The notes under the pieces are model-generated. The model worked only from the letters and a program-made list of their open reading frames with translations. It was not told the origin of the DNA and did not search any database. 64,000 bases of DNA. It comes from Streptococcus sp. 263_SSPC. GTDB taxonomy: Bacteria > Bacillota > Bacilli > Lactobacillales > Aerococcaceae. The first letter of the stretch is position 1. Each line of letters begins with the position of its first letter. A program made the position numbers and the translations under genes. The stretch spans positions 1 through 64,000 of the forward strand of contig NZ_JVNU01000059.1 in the NCBI RefSeq assembly GCF_001071995.1. The letters are read 5' to 3'. Positions 45,489 to 57,816 of the stretch are shown piece after piece.

Positions 45489-45521
45489 TGATTCTAAGAG
45501 AAGGTTTTATGAAGTTCCCAA

Positions 45522-45554
45522 GAAAAAACACCCCATAGCTTTCGCTACAGGGTG
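45522..45554 (-). terminator. terminator of rpoBC
   Basis: Minus-strand CACCCTGTAGC/GCTATGGGGTG with loop GAAA and a T6 tract, 15 bp past the rpoC stop. Confidence 0.9.
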
Positions 45555-45569
45555 CCTGAAAGTCACAGA

Positions 45570-48500
45570 TTATTCATTTGTGTCTTCTTCAGAAGGTGTT
45601 GATTCAACAATGACAACTTCTGTTTGTTCCACTGGTAATACTGGTTCTGAAGTACTTGTTTCCATATTGCGGTAACGAGCCATACCTGTACCAGCAGGGA
45701 TGATCTTACCGATGATAACATTTTCTTTCAATCCTAGTAAGTGGTCTTTCTTGCCGCGGATAGAAGCATCTGTCAAGACACGAGTTGTTTCTTGGAATGA
45801 TGCAGCAGACAAGAAGCTGTTTGTTTCTAATGAAGCTTTTGTAATACCTAGTAATACAGGACGAGCTGTCGCAGGTACTTCACCGTTCATGATTGCAGAG
45901 CGGTTACGTTCTGTAAAGTCTGCAATATCAAGTAATGTTCCTGGAAGGATTTCTGTTGAACCTGGATCCATTACGCGAACTTTACGTAACATTTGACGAA
46001 CCATTACCTCAACGTGTTTATCGCCGATTTCTACCCCTTGCATACGGTATACTTTTTGTACTTCACGTAATAAGTAGTTTTCAACTGATAATACGTCACG
46101 AACACGTAATAATTCTTTAGGATCGATAGAACCTTCAGTTAATGGAGCACCACGATCGATGATTTGTCCTTCTTCCACTTTTAGACGAGCTGTAAATGGA
46201 ACTGTGTAAGAACGAGTATCTGTAGAGCCTTTAATTGTAATTTCTTTAGTACGGCTTCCAGCATTTTCTTCGATAGAAACGACTTCACCCGCTACTTCAC
46301 TGATTGTCGCAACCCCTTTAGGATTACGCGCTTCGAAGATTTCTTGAATACGAGGTAAACCTTGAGTAATATCGTCTCCGGCAACCCCACCGGTATGGAA
46401 CGTACGCATTGTTAACTGTGTACCAGGTTCCCCGATTGATTGAGCGGCAATTGTACCAACTGCTTCCCCAACTTCAACTTCTGAACCTGTAGCTAAGTTA
46501 CGTCCGTAACAGTATTTACATACACCATGTTTTGTATCACATGTGAAGGCTGAACGAATTGTAATTTCTTCAATTCCAGCTTCAACAATCTTACGAGCAA
46601 TATCTTCAGTAATGATTTCATTGCGTGCTACTAACACTTCACCTGTTTCAGGATGTTTCACTGAACGTTGTGCGTAACGTCCTAACATACGTTCTTCAAG
46701 TGTTTCAATGACTTCATTTCCTTCTTTAATCGCAGTAATTGTTAAACCACGATCGCTTCCGCAGTCTGTTTCACGAATGATCACATCTTGCGCAACGTCT
46801 ACTAAACGACGAGTTAAGTAACCTGAGTCGGCTGTCTTCAAGGCCGTATCGGTCATCCCTTTACGAGCACCGTGAGTAGACAAGAACATTTCCATAACGG
46901 TTAACCCTTCACGGAAATTTGATGTTACCGGTAATTCCATGATCTTACCGTTAGGAGCGGCCATAAGACCACGCATACCAGCAAGCTGAGTAAAGTTAGA
47001 GATGTTACCACGGGCTCCTGAGTCACTCATCATGAAGATTGGGTTACGAGAACCTAATGTGCGAATTAACGCTTTTTGAATATCATCTTTCGCTTTGTTC
47101 CATGTTTCGATAACACGTTCATAACGTTCATCATCTGTAATTAAACCACGACGGAATAATTTAGAGATGTTATCGACTTGTTTATGTGCTTCTTCAAGAA
47201 TTTCTTTCTTGTTATCCGCAACTGAAATATCTGCAATCCCTACTGTTAAACCAGCACGAGTTGAGAATTTATATCCTAAGTCTTTCATACGGTCTAACAT
47301 CATTGAAGTTTCAGTGATATGGAATCGTTTGAACACTTCGGCGATGATTTGACCTAAGTTTTTCTTCTTGAATGGAGAAACGATTTCGCGTTTAGCGATT
47401 TCTTCTTTAATGTTTGCTCCTGGTTCTAAGAAGTATTTATCTGGTGTAGCCACTTCTAAGTTTTCCATTGTTGGCTCATTTAAGTAAGGGAATTCGTTTG
47501 GCATGATTTCGTTGAATAATAATTTACCAACTGTTGTGACCATCATTCTCTCTTTTTGCCAATCTGTAAATGGTTTATGTGGAAGTGAGCTTGCAGGAAT
47601 CGCAATTCGGCTGTGTAAATGAACGTATCCATTGTTGTAAGCCAAGATTGCTTCGTCCATGTCTTTGAAGAACATACCTTCACCAACACGGCCTTCTTGT
47701 TCCATTGTTAAGTAATAGTTCCCTAAAACCATGTCTTGAGATGGTGTTACTACTGGTTTACCATCTTTAGGGTTTAGGATGTTTTGAGCCGCTAACATTA
47801 ATAAGCGAGCTTCAGCTTGAGCTTCTTGAGATAGTGGCACGTGAACCGCCATTTGGTCTCCGTCGAAGTCGGCATTGTAGGCTTCACACACTAATGGGTG
47901 AAGACGGATGGCACGACCTTCTACTAGAGTTGGTTCGAACGCTTGAATCCCCAATCTGTGAAGTGTAGGTGCACGGTTCAATAGAACTGGGTGTTCACGA
48001 ATTACTTCTTCAAGGATTCCCCAAATATCGTCATCTAAACGTTCAATTTTACGTTTAGCGCTCTTGATGTTTCCAGCGATTTCACGTTCAACTAATTCTT
48101 TCATTACGAAAGGTTTGAATAATTCAATCGCCATTTCTTTAGGAAGACCACATTGGTACATCTTCAAGTTTGGTCCTACTACGATTACAGAACGTCCAGA
48201 GTAGTCTACACGTTTACCAAGTAGGTTTTGACGGAAACGACCTTGTTTCCCTTTAAGCATGTGGCTTAATGATTTCAATGGACGGTTACCTGGTCCAGTA
48301 ACTGGACGGCCACGACGACCATTATCGATTAAAGCATCCACTGCTTCTTGTAACATACGTTTTTCGTTTTGAACGATGATACGAGGTGCGTTTAATTCTA
48401 ATAAACGTTTTAGACGGTTATTACGGTTAATCACACGACGATATAAATCGTTCAAGTCACTTGTTGCAAAACGTCCACCTTCTAATTGAACCATTGGACG

Positions 48501-49214
48501 TAAATCTGGTGGGATAACTGGAATAACATCCATTACCATCCAACCAGGTTTGTTTCCTGATTCTTTGAAGGCATCTAAAATGTCTAAACGACGGATTGCA
48601 CGAGTACGTTTTTGACCTTGAGCTGTTTTCAACTCTTCTTTTAATTCAGCGATTTCAGCGTCTAAGTCAACGTTGTTTAATAACTCTTGAACGGCTTCCG
48701 CACCCATTGCAGCGTGGAAACGAGTTCCGAACTCTGCACGTTTTTCACGGTATTCGCGTTCAGTTAATAATTGTTTGTGCATTAATGTTGTGTCGCCAGC
48801 GTCGATAACAACGTAGCTTGCAAAATAAATGACTTCTTCCAACGCACGTGGACTCATGTCTAACACAAGTCCCATGCGGCTTGGAATGCCTTTGAAGTAC
48901 CACACGTGTGATACTGGAGCTGCTAATTCGATGTGTCCCATACGTTCACGACGAACTTTTGAGCGCGTTACTTCAACGCCACAACGATCGCAGACTTTCC
49001 CTTTGTTGTTGATTTTCTTTAATTTACCACAAGAACATTCTAAGTCTTTTGTTGGACCAAAGATTTTCTCGCAGAATAAACCATCGCGTTCTGGTTTTAA
49101 AGTACGGTAGTTGATTGTTTCTGGTTTTGTAACTTCACCATGTGACCACTCACGGATTTTCTCCGGAGAAGCTAACCCAATCTGCATACTTTCAAAATTA
49201 TTTACATCTATCAA
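45570..49214 (-). CDS. rpoC: RNA polymerase beta prime subunit
   Basis: Catalytic subunit of RNA polymerase. It carries the N-terminal zinc ribbon ([20 protein letters not shown]), the catalytic [14 protein letters not shown], the trigger and bridge regions ([19 protein letters not shown]) and the second zinc site ([13 protein letters not shown]). The 1214 residues are normal for Lactobacillales. It starts at TTG with GGGAGG 8 bases upstream, and the B. subtilis gene also starts with TTG at the same place (LLDVNNFE against IDVNNFE). It lies 51 bp after rpoB. Confidence 0.98.
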   Translation of the reverse strand: MIDVNNFESMQIGLASPEKIREWSHGEVTKPETINYRTLKPERDGLFCEKIFGPTKDLECSCGKLKKINNKGKVCDRCGVEVTRSKVRRERMGHIELAAPVSHVWYFKGIPSRMGLVLDMSPRALEEVIYFASYVVIDAGDTTLMHKQLLTEREYREKRAEFGTRFHAAMGAEAVQELLNNVDLDAEIAELKEELKTAQGQKRTRAIRRLDILDAFKESGNKPGWMVMDVIPVIPPDLRPMVQLEGGRFATSDLNDLYRRVINRNNRLKRLLELNAPRIIVQNEKRMLQEAVDALIDNGRRGRPVTGPGNRPLKSLSHMLKGKQGRFRQNLLGKRVDYSGRSVIVVGPNLKMYQCGLPKEMAIELFKPFVMKELVEREIAGNIKSAKRKIERLDDDIWGILEEVIREHPVLLNRAPTLHRLGIQAFEPTLVEGRAIRLHPLVCEAYNADFDGDQMAVHVPLSQEAQAEARLLMLAAQNILNPKDGKPVVTPSQDMVLGNYYLTMEQEGRVGEGMFFKDMDEAILAYNNGYVHLHSRIAIPASSLPHKPFTDWQKERMMVTTVGKLLFNEIMPNEFPYLNEPTMENLEVATPDKYFLEPGANIKEEIAKREIVSPFKKKNLGQIIAEVFKRFHITETSMMLDRMKDLGYKFSTRAGLTVGIADISVADNKKEILEEAHKQVDNISKLFRRGLITDDERYERVIETWNKAKDDIQKALIRTLGSRNPIFMMSDSGARGNISNFTQLAGMRGLMAAPNGKIMELPVTSNFREGLTVMEMFLSTHGARKGMTDTALKTADSGYLTRRLVDVAQDVIIRETDCGSDRGLTITAIKEGNEVIETLEERMLGRYAQRSVKHPETGEVLVARNEIITEDIARKIVEAGIEEITIRSAFTCDTKHGVCKYCYGRNLATGSEVEVGEAVGTIAAQSIGEPGTQLTMRTFHTGGVAGDDITQGLPRIQEIFEARNPKGVATISEVAGEVVSIEENAGSRTKEITIKGSTDTRSYTVPFTARLKVEEGQIIDRGAPLTEGSIDPKELLRVRDVLSVENYLLREVQKVYRMQGVEIGDKHVEVMVRQMLRKVRVMDPGSTEILPGTLLDIADFTERNRSAIMNGEVPATARPVLLGITKASLETNSFLSAASFQETTRVLTDASIRGKKDHLLGLKENVIIGKIIPAGTGMARYRNMETSTSEPVLPVEQTEVVIVESTPSEEDTNE

Positions 49215-49234
49215 GGGGCCTACCTCCCTTTCTT

Positions 49235-49257
49235 TTGGAATTGCCCTACGATTCCAA
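49235..49257 (-). other. hairpin between rpoB and rpoC
   Basis: TTGGAAT/ATTCCAA stem with a 9-base loop just upstream of the rpoC ribosome site. No T-tract; it may be a processing or stability element of the rpoBC message. Confidence 0.4.
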
Positions 49258-49265
49258 TAGTTCTA

Positions 49266-52200
49266 TTACTCTTCGTCAGTATCAAAATTGTCTTCAACGT
49301 CTTCTACATCGGCTGCATCTTCTTCAGCTGCGTCAGCTGCTTCTTCTGCTGCTGATAATTCAGCTGCACGATCAGAATACTCATCTAATTGAGCACGTCT
49401 ATCATTTGTTCTTTCAACGTCACTGAAACGAATGCCTTCATCTTCGTCCATATCTTCAAGTTTGATTTCTTCATCTTGTGCGTCAAGTACTTTCATATCA
49501 AGACCTAAAGCTTGTAATTCTTTTACTAATACACGGAATGATTCTGGAACTCCTGGACGTGAAATTTGTTGACCTTTAACGATTGATTCGTAAGTCTTCA
49601 CACGACCAACAACGTCATCTGATTTGTACGTTAGGATTTCTTGTAATGTATAAGCAGCACCATAAGCTTCTAGTGCCCATACTTCCATTTCCCCAAAACG
49701 TTGTCCACCAAATTGCGCTTTACCTCCAAGAGGTTGTTGTGTAACGAGTGAGTATGGTCCAATTGAACGAGCGTGAAGTTTGTCGTCAACCATGTGGGCA
49801 AGTTTGATCATGTACATAACCCCTACTGACACACGGTTATCGAATGGTTCACCTGTACGTCCATCATATAGAATTGTTTTCGCATCACGAGCCATACCCG
49901 CTTCTGCAACAGTTCCCCATACGTCTTCATCTTGCGCACCATCGAATACTGGTGTTGCGATGTAAATACCTAATTCACGAGCAGCCATACCTAAGTGTAA
50001 CTCTAACACTTGTCCGATGTTCATACGTGAAGGTACCCCTAATGGGTTTAACATGATGTCAACTGGTGTTCCATCTGGTAAGAATGGCATATCTTCTTCC
50101 GGCATAATACGGGAAACAACCCCTTTATTACCGTGACGTCCGGCCATCTTATCCCCTTCATTGATTTTACGTTTTTGTACAATATATACACGAACTAATT
50201 TGTTTACGCCAGGTGCTAATTCATCACCTGCTGCACGTGTGAACACACGTACATCGCGGACAATACCGCCACCGCCATGAGGTACACGTAGAGACGTGTC
50301 ACGAACTTCACGAGCTTTTTCACCGAAGATTGCGTGTAATAAACGTTCTTCTGGTGATTGTTCTGTTAACCCTTTAGGAGTTACTTTACCGACTAAGATG
50401 TCGCCATCTTTAACTTCGGCACCGATACGGATAATTCCGTCAGCGTCAAGGTTCTTCAATGCGTCTTCCCCAACGTTTGGAATTTCACGAGTAATTTCTT
50501 CAGGTCCAAGTTTTGTATCACGAGCTTCTGAATCGTAGTCGTCGATGTGAATTGATGTATACACATCATCTTTCACTAAACGTTCACTCATGATAACCGC
50601 ATCCTCGTAGTTGTAACCTTCCCAAGTCATGAACGCTACTAGAACGTTTTGTCCTAATGCTAATTCACCTTTTTCCATAGAAGGTCCATCTGCTAGGATT
50701 TCGCCTTTAACCACTTTATCCCCTTGTGCCACGATTGGACGTTGGTTGTAACACATACCCGCGTTTGATCCGTGGAACTTAGTGATTTGGTAAGTATCTA
50801 ATGAGCCATCAGCTGTACGTACACGTACTTCTTTAGCATCAACGAATTCGACAACACCATCACGTTTACATAACAAGGCAACCCCTGAGTCATGCGCAGA
50901 TACGTATTCCATACCTGTACCGATGAATGGTGCTTTTGGATTTAACAATGGAACAGCTTGACGTTGCATGTTCGCACCCATCAACGCACGGTTTGAGTCG
51001 TCGTTTTCTAAGAATGGGATACATGCTGTCGCAACTGCAACTACTTGTTTTGGAGAAACGTCCATGTAGTCCACGCGGTCTACTGGCACTTCTAAGTTTT
51101 CAGATACGTAACGCGCCATAACAACATCGTTCACGAAGCTTCCGTCTTCATTTAATGGAGAGTTTGCTTGCGCTACTACGAAGCTATCTTCTTCGTCAGC
51201 TGTTAAGTAGTCGATTTTATCTGTAACTTTGTGAGTGTTCCAGTCTACACGACGGTATGGAGTTTCGATGAAACCATATTTGTTGATCTTCGCATATGTT
51301 GATAAGCTGTTGATCAACCCGATGTTTGGTCCCTCAGGAGTTTCGATAGGACACATACGGCCATAGTGAGAATAGTGAACGTCACGAACTTCATATCCGG
51401 CACGGTCACGAGTCAAACCACCAGGTCCTAACGCTGATAGACGGCGTTTGTGTGTTAACTCTCCTAATGGGTTTGTTTGGTCCATGAATTGTGATAATTG
51501 AGAAGATCCGAAGAACTCTTTAATTGCCGCAACAACAGGACGAATATTTACTAATTGTTGTGGTGTCACTGTTGCAGTGTCTTGAATAGACATACGTTCG
51601 CGAACCACACGTTCCATACGAGATAAACCGATACGGAATTGGTTTTGTAATAATTCCCCTACTGAACGGATACGACGGTTTCCTAAGTGGTCGATGTCGT
51701 CTGTTGTTCCGATTCCTTCGTAAAGGTTTAAGAAGTAGCTGATTGTTGCGATAATGTCGCTTGCAGTTACGTGTTTCACGTCTTCTGGCACGTTTCCGTT
51801 ACCGATCACTTTAATCACGCGTTCTGGATCAACTGGTGAGTAAACTTCTACTGTTTGAATTGTTACAGGGTCTTTGATTACACCGTCTTCTGATGGATGT
51901 AAAGTAAATAAGTTCGCACCTTTTTCAAGTACTTCTACTACTTTTTCCATTACGTCGCGTTCAAGAACAGTTCCTTTTTCAACAACGATTTCGCCTGTTT
52001 CAGAATCTACTAAGTTCTCAGCAATTGTTTGGTGTAATAAACGAGTTTTAAGATTTAATTTTTTGTTGACTTTGTAGCGTCCAACTGCTGCTAAATCATA
52101 GCGGCGTGGGTCGAAGAAACGAGCTGTTAATAAGTTACGTGAACTTTCAGCTGTTTTTGGTTCACCAGGACGTAGACGGTCATAAATATCTTTTAATGCT

Positions 52201-52907
52201 TCTTCTGTACGAGATTCATCCATACGTTTATGAACATCTTTATCTAATGTTAAACGTAATGTTTCGCTATCCCCGAAGATTTCTTGGATAAGGTCATCTG
52301 AACCGAAACCTAACGCACGAACTAATACCGTTAATGGGATTTTACGAGTACGGTCGATACGTACATAAGAAATGTCTTTTGAGTCTGTTTCGTACTCTAA
52401 CCATGCACCACGGTTTGGAATTAATGTTGAACCATATAATTGTTTACCGTTTTTGTCAGGTCTGTCATGGAAATAAGCACCAGGAGAACGAACTAATTGA
52501 GATACAATTACACGTTCTGCACCATTAATGATAAATGTACCCATTTCAGTCATTAATGGGAAGTCACCGAAGAATACTTCTTGGTCTTTTACTTCGCCAG
52601 TTTCTTTGTTCACTAAACGCATTTTCACGTAAATTGGAGCCGCGTAATTTGCGTCGTGGTTTCTAGCTTCTTGTATGTTATATTTTGGAGCATGTAATTC
52701 GTAATCTAAGAATTCCAATGACAAGTTACCAGTGTGGTCTTCGATTGGAGAAATATCCTTGAACATTTCGCGGATACCTTCATCTAGGAACCATTGGTAA
52801 GAATCTGTTTGGATTTCAATCAGATTAGGTAATTCTAATACTTCACTGATTCGTGCATAGCTTCTACGCACACGGTGTCTACCGTATTTCACATCATGAT
52901 GTGCCAA
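49266..52907 (-). CDS. rpoB: RNA polymerase beta subunit
   Basis: Core RNA polymerase subunit and rifampicin target. The rifampicin pocket [20 protein letters not shown] reads as wild type, so no resistance change is visible. [13 protein letters not shown] and [20 protein letters not shown] are conserved landmarks. I place the start at the TTG at 52907: the resulting [18 protein letters not shown] lines up with the starts of enterococcal and Bacillus RpoB, and AGGGGTGG precedes it. A GTG three codons earlier lies within that ribosome site. An alanine/glutamate-rich acidic tail ends the 1213-residue protein. Confidence 0.97.
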   Translation of the reverse strand: MAHHDVKYGRHRVRRSYARISEVLELPNLIEIQTDSYQWFLDEGIREMFKDISPIEDHTGNLSLEFLDYELHAPKYNIQEARNHDANYAAPIYVKMRLVNKETGEVKDQEVFFGDFPLMTEMGTFIINGAERVIVSQLVRSPGAYFHDRPDKNGKQLYGSTLIPNRGAWLEYETDSKDISYVRIDRTRKIPLTVLVRALGFGSDDLIQEIFGDSETLRLTLDKDVHKRMDESRTEEALKDIYDRLRPGEPKTAESSRNLLTARFFDPRRYDLAAVGRYKVNKKLNLKTRLLHQTIAENLVDSETGEIVVEKGTVLERDVMEKVVEVLEKGANLFTLHPSEDGVIKDPVTIQTVEVYSPVDPERVIKVIGNGNVPEDVKHVTASDIIATISYFLNLYEGIGTTDDIDHLGNRRIRSVGELLQNQFRIGLSRMERVVRERMSIQDTATVTPQQLVNIRPVVAAIKEFFGSSQLSQFMDQTNPLGELTHKRRLSALGPGGLTRDRAGYEVRDVHYSHYGRMCPIETPEGPNIGLINSLSTYAKINKYGFIETPYRRVDWNTHKVTDKIDYLTADEEDSFVVAQANSPLNEDGSFVNDVVMARYVSENLEVPVDRVDYMDVSPKQVVAVATACIPFLENDDSNRALMGANMQRQAVPLLNPKAPFIGTGMEYVSAHDSGVALLCKRDGVVEFVDAKEVRVRTADGSLDTYQITKFHGSNAGMCYNQRPIVAQGDKVVKGEILADGPSMEKGELALGQNVLVAFMTWEGYNYEDAVIMSERLVKDDVYTSIHIDDYDSEARDTKLGPEEITREIPNVGEDALKNLDADGIIRIGAEVKDGDILVGKVTPKGLTEQSPEERLLHAIFGEKAREVRDTSLRVPHGGGGIVRDVRVFTRAAGDELAPGVNKLVRVYIVQKRKINEGDKMAGRHGNKGVVSRIMPEEDMPFLPDGTPVDIMLNPLGVPSRMNIGQVLELHLGMAARELGIYIATPVFDGAQDEDVWGTVAEAGMARDAKTILYDGRTGEPFDNRVSVGVMYMIKLAHMVDDKLHARSIGPYSLVTQQPLGGKAQFGGQRFGEMEVWALEAYGAAYTLQEILTYKSDDVVGRVKTYESIVKGQQISRPGVPESFRVLVKELQALGLDMKVLDAQDEEIKLEDMDEDEGIRFSDVERTNDRRAQLDEYSDRAAELSAAEEAADAAEEDAADVEDVEDNFDTDEE

Positions 52908-52935
52908 CTCTTCCACCCCTATAAATTTAGTATTG

Positions 52936-53060
52936 ATAAATGTTACATTTTAATGACATTTATTAAAAGTTCGTAACAAATGAAGATTTCGGTCGATTTT
53001 TAAACAAAAAAAACCAAAAGAATTGTTTGCTGTCATTTGTGAAAAATGCAAATTCTTTTG
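52936..53060 (-). promoter_or_regulatory. rpoB: structured rpoB leader with attenuator-like hairpin
   Basis: Within the roughly 228-base leader, CAAAAGAATT (53051-53060) pairs with AATTCTTTTG (53015-53024), with TGC/GCA inside, and runs into a T8 tract (53006-53013): a complete intrinsic terminator upstream of rpoB. Further on, ATAAATGT/ACATTTAT forms a second hairpin (52936-52963). A segment of the first loop, AATGACA, can pair with TGTCATT downstream. The family Lacto-rpoB has been described in rpoB leaders of lactic acid bacteria; I cannot confirm membership by eye. Confidence 0.7.
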
Positions 53061-53141
53061 TTTTAAGCCTTTATTTGTAAGGAATTGGACAATATTTCAA
53101 CCCCTCACACCGATTAAAATCCACACTTATTGCGTTATATT

Positions 53142-53170
53142 ATTATACACAAAATCCCAAGTGCCGTCAA
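53142..53170 (-). promoter_or_regulatory. rpoB: rpoBC promoter
   Basis: Minus-strand -35 TTGACG (53165-53170), 17-bp spacer, extended -10 TGTGTATAAT (TATAAT at 53142-53147). The -35 lies inside a CCAAGTG/CACTTGG hairpin (53156-53186) that may end the deoC message. Confidence 0.8.
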
Positions 53171-53186
53171 GGTCGACAACACTTGG
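53156..53186 (-). terminator. hairpin after deoC, overlapping rpoB promoter
   Basis: CCAAGTG and CACTTGG pair around a 16-base loop, followed by GATTTTG. The T-tract is weak, so deoC transcripts may run on into rpoB. Confidence 0.5.
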
Positions 53187-53216
53187 AAAATTTAGATTTT
53201 ATCTGGTTTTTCGAGG

Positions 53217-53888
53217 TTAATATGTGCCCTCTTCTACGGATTGATTCTTCACGATTTTCACAATCCGACTTGTTCCAAGACGACTTGCTCCTAATTCGAT
53301 GAATTTTTCGGCATCTTCAATGCTAGAAATTCCACCGGCAGCTTTCACAAGAACGCCTTCGCCAACGTGTTTCTTCATCAATGCTACGTGCTCAAATGTT
53401 GCACCTGCAGTTGAGAAACCTGTTGATGTCTTAATGAATTCAGCTCCTGCTTTAGTCACAACTTCACACATCTTGATGATTTCTTCTTCTGTAAGAAGCG
53501 CTGTTTCGATAATTACTTTTAAGATATGACCGCCACAAGCTTCATGGATTTGACGAATTTCATCTTCCACAACATCGAAGCGTCCATCTTTCACATCACC
53601 GATATTAATCACCATATCGATTTCGCTTGCACCATTTTGGATCGCATCTTTTGTCTCGAAGACTTTTGTCGCTGTTGTGCTATAGCCGTTCGGGAATCCG
53701 ATAACGGTACAGATAGCTAATTTACCATTCACGTATTCGCTCGCACGTTTGACAAAAGAAGCTGGGATACATGCTGACGCTGTTTTGTATTTCATCGCAT
53801 CATCCAAAATCTCTTTAATTTCACTCCAAGTAGATGCTGGTAACAATAAAGTATGGTCTACTGTTTTTAAAATCTCTTTGATTTCCAT
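53217..53888 (-). CDS. deoC: deoxyribose-phosphate aldolase
   Basis: Class I aldolase splitting 2-deoxyribose 5-phosphate to acetaldehyde and glyceraldehyde 3-phosphate, in nucleoside catabolism. The Schiff-base lysine is in [21 protein letters not shown] carries the second conserved segment, and GAMKYKT-like TTTIPAS segments are recognisable near the start ([11 protein letters not shown]). The 223 residues are normal. It lies 14 bp after the nucleoside phosphorylase gene, forming a salvage operon. Confidence 0.95.
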   Translation of the reverse strand: MEIKEILKTVDHTLLLPASTWSEIKEILDDAMKYKTASACIPASFVKRASEYVNGKLAICTVIGFPNGYSTTATKVFETKDAIQNGASEIDMVINIGDVKDGRFDVVEDEIRQIHEACGGHILKVIIETALLTEEEIIKMCEVVTKAGAEFIKTSTGFSTAGATFEHVALMKKHVGEGVLVKAAGGISSIEDAEKFIELGASRLGTSRIVKIVKNQSVEEGTY

Positions 53889-53902
53889 AAAATCCCTCTT
53901 TC

Positions 53903-54676
53903 TTATTTAGCGCGGTCTTCTTTAATTAAGTTACGAAGTGCTTCAACAGCCACTTTAATCGCTGCTTCTGTATCGTGAACGATTGGGTTTGATAACCCTG
54001 CTGCTTCACGCTCTTGGTTCCCTACTACTAGGAAAGTAGATCCAACGCGAACTCCTAAATGGCTAGCCACTACGAATAACGCTGCTGATTCCATTTCAGA
54101 AGCCTTCACGCCAAGACGTTTCCAAGCTTCCCATTTATTTTGTAAGTCATAGCTTACTGGCATCACTTGTGGCTCATGTTGTCCGTAAAATGAATCTTTA
54201 CATTGAACAACCCCTGCATGTGTTGTGTAGCCTAAGCTCTTACCAGCATTTAAAAGTGCCGTTACTACATCATAGTTTGCAATCGCTGGGAATTCGATTG
54301 GCGCGTACTCACGTGTTGTTCCTTCTGTACGGATCGCACCTGTTGCAATGACGATATCGCCACCTTTAACGTCGATATCAATTCCGCCACATGTTCCAAC
54401 ACGGACAAAAGTATCTGCCCCACTGCGCACTAATTCTTCAAGCGCGATTGCAGCAGACGGGCCACCAATCCCTGTTGATGTCACACTAACTTTTTCTCCA
54501 TCTAAGTATCCTGTGTATGTCACATACTCGCGGTTATCAGCCACTAGTTTTGCATCTTCAAAATGTTCTGCAATTTTCGCGCAACGTTTTGGGTCCCCTG
54601 GTAAAATTACATATCGACCTACATCGCCTTTACGTGTGTGGATATGATATTGTAATCCTTCTTCTGAATATTTCAT
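53903..54676 (-). CDS. udp: uridine phosphorylase
   Basis: Nucleoside phosphorylase of the NP-I family. [36 protein letters not shown] and [15 protein letters not shown] match uridine phosphorylase better than the purine enzyme DeoD; EFPA and the DSFYGQ segment are Udp-like. It releases uracil and (deoxy)ribose 1-phosphate, feeding deoC after a mutase. The start chosen is the ATG at 54676 with GGAAAGGAAG upstream, giving 257 residues; the longer reading would use codons in the leader. A structured region precedes it. Confidence 0.88.
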   Translation of the reverse strand: MKYSEEGLQYHIHTRKGDVGRYVILPGDPKRCAKIAEHFEDAKLVADNREYVTYTGYLDGEKVSVTSTGIGGPSAAIALEELVRSGADTFVRVGTCGGIDIDVKGGDIVIATGAIRTEGTTREYAPIEFPAIANYDVVTALLNAGKSLGYTTHAGVVQCKDSFYGQHEPQVMPVSYDLQNKWEAWKRLGVKASEMESAALFVVASHLGVRVGSTFLVVGNQEREAAGLSNPIVHDTEAAIKVAVEALRNLIKEDRAK

Positions 54677-54691
54677 GTAAAACTTCCTTTC

Positions 54692-54820
54692 CTTGCACAA
54701 TACGTGCCCTGATATTGCCCTAGCAAACTAGGAAGGGGCCATGGTTTTTCCACAGCCCCAGATAGGAGGATGATGACAAATCTTCATCAAATAATTATGC
54801 CTATAAATGCCTTGTGCAAG
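54692..54820 (-). promoter_or_regulatory. folded region upstream of udp
   Basis: TTGTGCAAG (minus strand, 54692-54700) can pair with CTTGCACAA (54812-54820), enclosing three hairpins: GATGA/TCATC (54772-54788), GGGGC...TGG/CCA...GCCCC (54735-54759) and CCTAG-TTTG-CTAGG (54719-54732). The closing stem abuts the udp ribosome site. The only good -10 (TATACT, 54819-54824) overlaps the outer arm, so the outer stem may form only in a longer transcript. I do not match it to a known riboswitch. Confidence 0.45.
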
Positions 54821-54882
54821 TATAGTTGAAAGGATTAAAATAATTGGATATACAGTTACCATAATTATCTCTATTTGCCTAT

Positions 54883-55980
54883 TCATCCCTCTACACTCAC
54901 TAATATTTTACCAAAATCACCCTTGCTTTGCAAACGGTTCATTTTTGATTTTGGATACCCTAGCCTTATTTTTTTATCGGCCAAAAGCTCATCTAATAGC
55001 TCCCAGAGGCACGCCTCAATCTGGCTTTGGGGATTTGGAACAGGACGCATCAGTGGTCGCCATACTTCTTCTACTCTCCTTACAAAGTCCATCATTTCAA
55101 CGTCTCCCTTAAAGGCCATTTGTTCCAACAGAATCCACGCATGCCCCTTCCACACAAGGTTGGGCACCTTAAACGTCTCTGTGTAAATCGGAAAGGTCAA
55201 GAAGCGGCTCGGCAAGTCTTCAAGCGTCTGTCTGCATCGATATAACTTTACCAGAAATGACCTCGTCAGTGGCGACGCTAATTTCTTAAAGAGCATCGTA
55301 TCTCTTGGCGTCCATTCTATCGCATTAACAGGTTTTAGATGGGCTTTTACTGGAACAGAATCCTCGACCATCTTTCTCCACTTTTTCCATGAAAACTGTA
55401 AAAGCGACACTCGTACGACTTGAAACGTCATCTGCTGCGAGCGAGGTTTCACCTTGATTTGCGTATGAAAAATCATCTCTCCATTCACAAAGAAAATAAG
55501 AAAATTGCCGAGTTGTGGATGATATTTCATTAAGTAACTAAAGGTGTCCGTCAGTTTATGTTGAGTCTCATAATTCTCCCCTAATATCCAATCGACAGAC
55601 ATGCCAGCCTCTCCCAGATGTCTCGTCCGTTCCACTATCTCTTCTGTAGGAATGACACTGCATTGATATTCGATACACCACGCACGCTCTCCTTCTGTCA
55701 CGACAATATCTGGAATCTGTTCAATAGACGACACATACGGCTCGAGTTCTGCATGAAAGCCATGACTTTTCAAACTCTCTAGCAATAGATGCTTTCCTTC
55801 TTGATGAGCGATTGTTTCTTCCAGCCTATGTTTCTTTGGGATGTGCGAAAAGAACACCACTCCATTTCTGGAAACCTTCTTCGTTACTTCTTCCCCACAT
55901 TCCGGGCAAAAATAAACTTCATCTTCTTTAATTTGTGTGGCATGAATCAATTCTCCCGTTTTCGTTCTAACGATATTCAT
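54883..55980 (-). CDS. coiA: competence protein CoiA-like nuclease
   Basis: CoiA-family protein, competence-induced in streptococci and needed for recombination of incoming DNA. The N-terminal CPECGEEVTKK with a following SHIPKK is zinc-finger-like. The central IPDIVVTEGERAWCIEYQCS fits a PD-(D/E)xK-type nuclease site. The start is the ATG at 55980 with GAGGTG before it, giving 365 residues, full length. It stands as a single gene between oleate hydratase and udp; no other competence gene is in the window. Confidence 0.85.
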   Translation of the reverse strand: MNIVRTKTGELIHATQIKEDEVYFCPECGEEVTKKVSRNGVVFFSHIPKKHRLEETIAHQEGKHLLLESLKSHGFHAELEPYVSSIEQIPDIVVTEGERAWCIEYQCSVIPTEEIVERTRHLGEAGMSVDWILGENYETQHKLTDTFSYLMKYHPQLGNFLIFFVNGEMIFHTQIKVKPRSQQMTFQVVRVSLLQFSWKKWRKMVEDSVPVKAHLKPVNAIEWTPRDTMLFKKLASPLTRSFLVKLYRCRQTLEDLPSRFLTFPIYTETFKVPNLVWKGHAWILLEQMAFKGDVEMMDFVRRVEEVWRPLMRPVPNPQSQIEACLWELLDELLADKKIRLGYPKSKMNRLQSKGDFGKILVSVEG

Positions 55981-56003
55981 ATCTATCACCTCAACAAAAG
56001 ATA

Positions 56004-56037
56004 CGAAAAAACCTCTCTAATAGACTTAGAGAGGTTT
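56004..56037 (-). terminator. terminator of oleate hydratase gene
   Basis: Minus-strand AAACCTCTCTAA/TTAGAGAGGTTT, loop GTCTA, then a T-tract; 6 bp past the stop. Confidence 0.9.
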
Positions 56038-56043
56038 CATTCA

Positions 56044-57816
56044 TTAGATTAAGTTTGCGTCTTTGAGAAGTTCTTCAATCATCGTACCTTTGATTTTCTT
56101 CGCAGCACGTTTTTCAAATAATTTCACTAAGAACGGAACTTTCACATCGGCTAATTTCTTACCATCCATCAAGCGGTTTGTTGATTTTGTAAGAACGCGT
56201 AAATCGTAAGCTGAAGCGAACACTTCTGGCACACCACGATCGACATCAAGCAATGTATATACAGCTTCCATCGCTGTACGAACAGAATATTCTGTTGTGA
56301 ACACTGTATCGCGAGGAGTTTCAGCGAAGTTACCAATGAAGGCAATATTTTTAGAGCCATTTGGAACAACGAGTGGACGGTCGCCATCTTTACGAGCCAT
56401 GAAGTAGCTTGTGATATAAGGCATGTAGCAAGGAACAGTGTTGCATCCTTCGCTAGCAAATTCATGAATCAATTCTTCTGGAACACCCATGTGGTATAAC
56501 CATTCTTCAGCGATTTCAATCCCTGTACATTCTTCGATTGGTTTTTCCACATAGTTACCTTTGATTCCTGAATATAATCCGTAAATCCATACGACTAATT
56601 CATCTTTACTTTGTGCTTTAAAGTGTGGTTGACGGTTTAATGTATAGCTCATCATCCAGTTTGAGTCGCGAACTGTTACGATTCCTCCTGTCACGACTTT
56701 TCCAGCATAAGGATCACGTTTTGAGATTTTTTGAATGTACTCAGCGATTCGTTTGTCTTTTACAGTTGTTGTAGCTGAAACGAACCAGCTTTGGTCTGGC
56801 AAGTTTTCACAGAATACTTCTGGATGTCCGAAGCGTTCATCTTGTTTGGCTAAGTTTTTCCATAAGCTCCAAGATCCACCTAATTCTTTTGAAATTGGAG
56901 CTGGAGTATTGTTATCCCCGTATGTTGTTGCAGCAGTAATACTACCGTTTGTCACGAATACTAAGTCGTTTTCTGTTAAATTGCGTGTTTCTAAAACACC
57001 ACCTACTTCTAACACAAGTTCTTTGGCAATCATGTCACTTCCAACATGTTCAACAATCACATTTTTAACGACTGTATCGTATTCGAATTGAACATTATGT
57101 TTTTTCAAGTAGTTCACGAGTGGTAAAACGAGTGATTCGTATTGGTTGTATTTCGTAAATTTCAATGCAGATAAGTCAGGTAGACCATCGATATGGTGAA
57201 TGAAACGTAAGATGTAACGGCGCATTTCAATGGCTGAATGCCATTTTTCAAAAGCAAACATACTAGCCCAGTAAGTCCAGAAGTTTGATTCGAAGAATTC
57301 TTCACTGAATACATCGGTAATTTTTAGCCCTTGTAATTCAGATTCAGATGTCATATATAATTTCACCATTTCTTCGCTTGATTTATCGCTTAAAGTGAAT
57401 TGGCCATCATCTGGGATTTGTTGTCCTTTGTTTTCAATTACACGGCAATGTGAGAAGTTAGGGTCTTCTTTATTAAGCCAGTAGAACTCATCTAACACAG
57501 AGGCATCTTCGACTTCTAGTGAAGGGATTGATCTGAATAAATCCCATAAACATTCGAAGTGATCTTCCATTTCACGTCCTCCACGAATAATGAATCCGCG
57601 TGTTGGATTTAAGATTCCGTCTAAGCTTCCTCCTGCAAGTGGAAGTTCTTCTAAAATATGAATGTTTTCTCCTTTCATTTGACCGTCTCTAATTAAGAAA
57701 GCAGCTGCTGATAAGGATGCAAGTCCTGAACCAACTAAGTAAGCTGATTTTTGGTCAACGCCTTGTGGTTTTTTAGGGCGAGCAAATGCTTCGTAATTCC
57801 CATTTGAATGATACAT
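56044..57816 (-). CDS. ohyA: oleate hydratase
   Basis: FAD-dependent fatty-acid hydratase (formerly myosin-cross-reactive antigen) that adds water to the cis-9 double bond of oleic and related host fatty acids, a detoxification step. The FAD fold is [17 protein letters not shown], with [15 protein letters not shown] after it, and the catalytic region is [20 protein letters not shown]. The 590 residues are full length. A TetR-family gene lies directly upstream on the same strand, and a short CCTGA/TCAGG hairpin lies just before the ribosome site. Regulation by that TetR protein in response to fatty acids is plausible but unproved. Confidence 0.95.
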   Translation of the reverse strand: MYHSNGNYEAFARPKKPQGVDQKSAYLVGSGLASLSAAAFLIRDGQMKGENIHILEELPLAGGSLDGILNPTRGFIIRGGREMEDHFECLWDLFRSIPSLEVEDASVLDEFYWLNKEDPNFSHCRVIENKGQQIPDDGQFTLSDKSSEEMVKLYMTSESELQGLKITDVFSEEFFESNFWTYWASMFAFEKWHSAIEMRRYILRFIHHIDGLPDLSALKFTKYNQYESLVLPLVNYLKKHNVQFEYDTVVKNVIVEHVGSDMIAKELVLEVGGVLETRNLTENDLVFVTNGSITAATTYGDNNTPAPISKELGGSWSLWKNLAKQDERFGHPEVFCENLPDQSWFVSATTTVKDKRIAEYIQKISKRDPYAGKVVTGGIVTVRDSNWMMSYTLNRQPHFKAQSKDELVVWIYGLYSGIKGNYVEKPIEECTGIEIAEEWLYHMGVPEELIHEFASEGCNTVPCYMPYITSYFMARKDGDRPLVVPNGSKNIAFIGNFAETPRDTVFTTEYSVRTAMEAVYTLLDVDRGVPEVFASAYDLRVLTKSTNRLMDGKKLADVKVPFLVKLFEKRAAKKIKGTMIEELLKDANLI

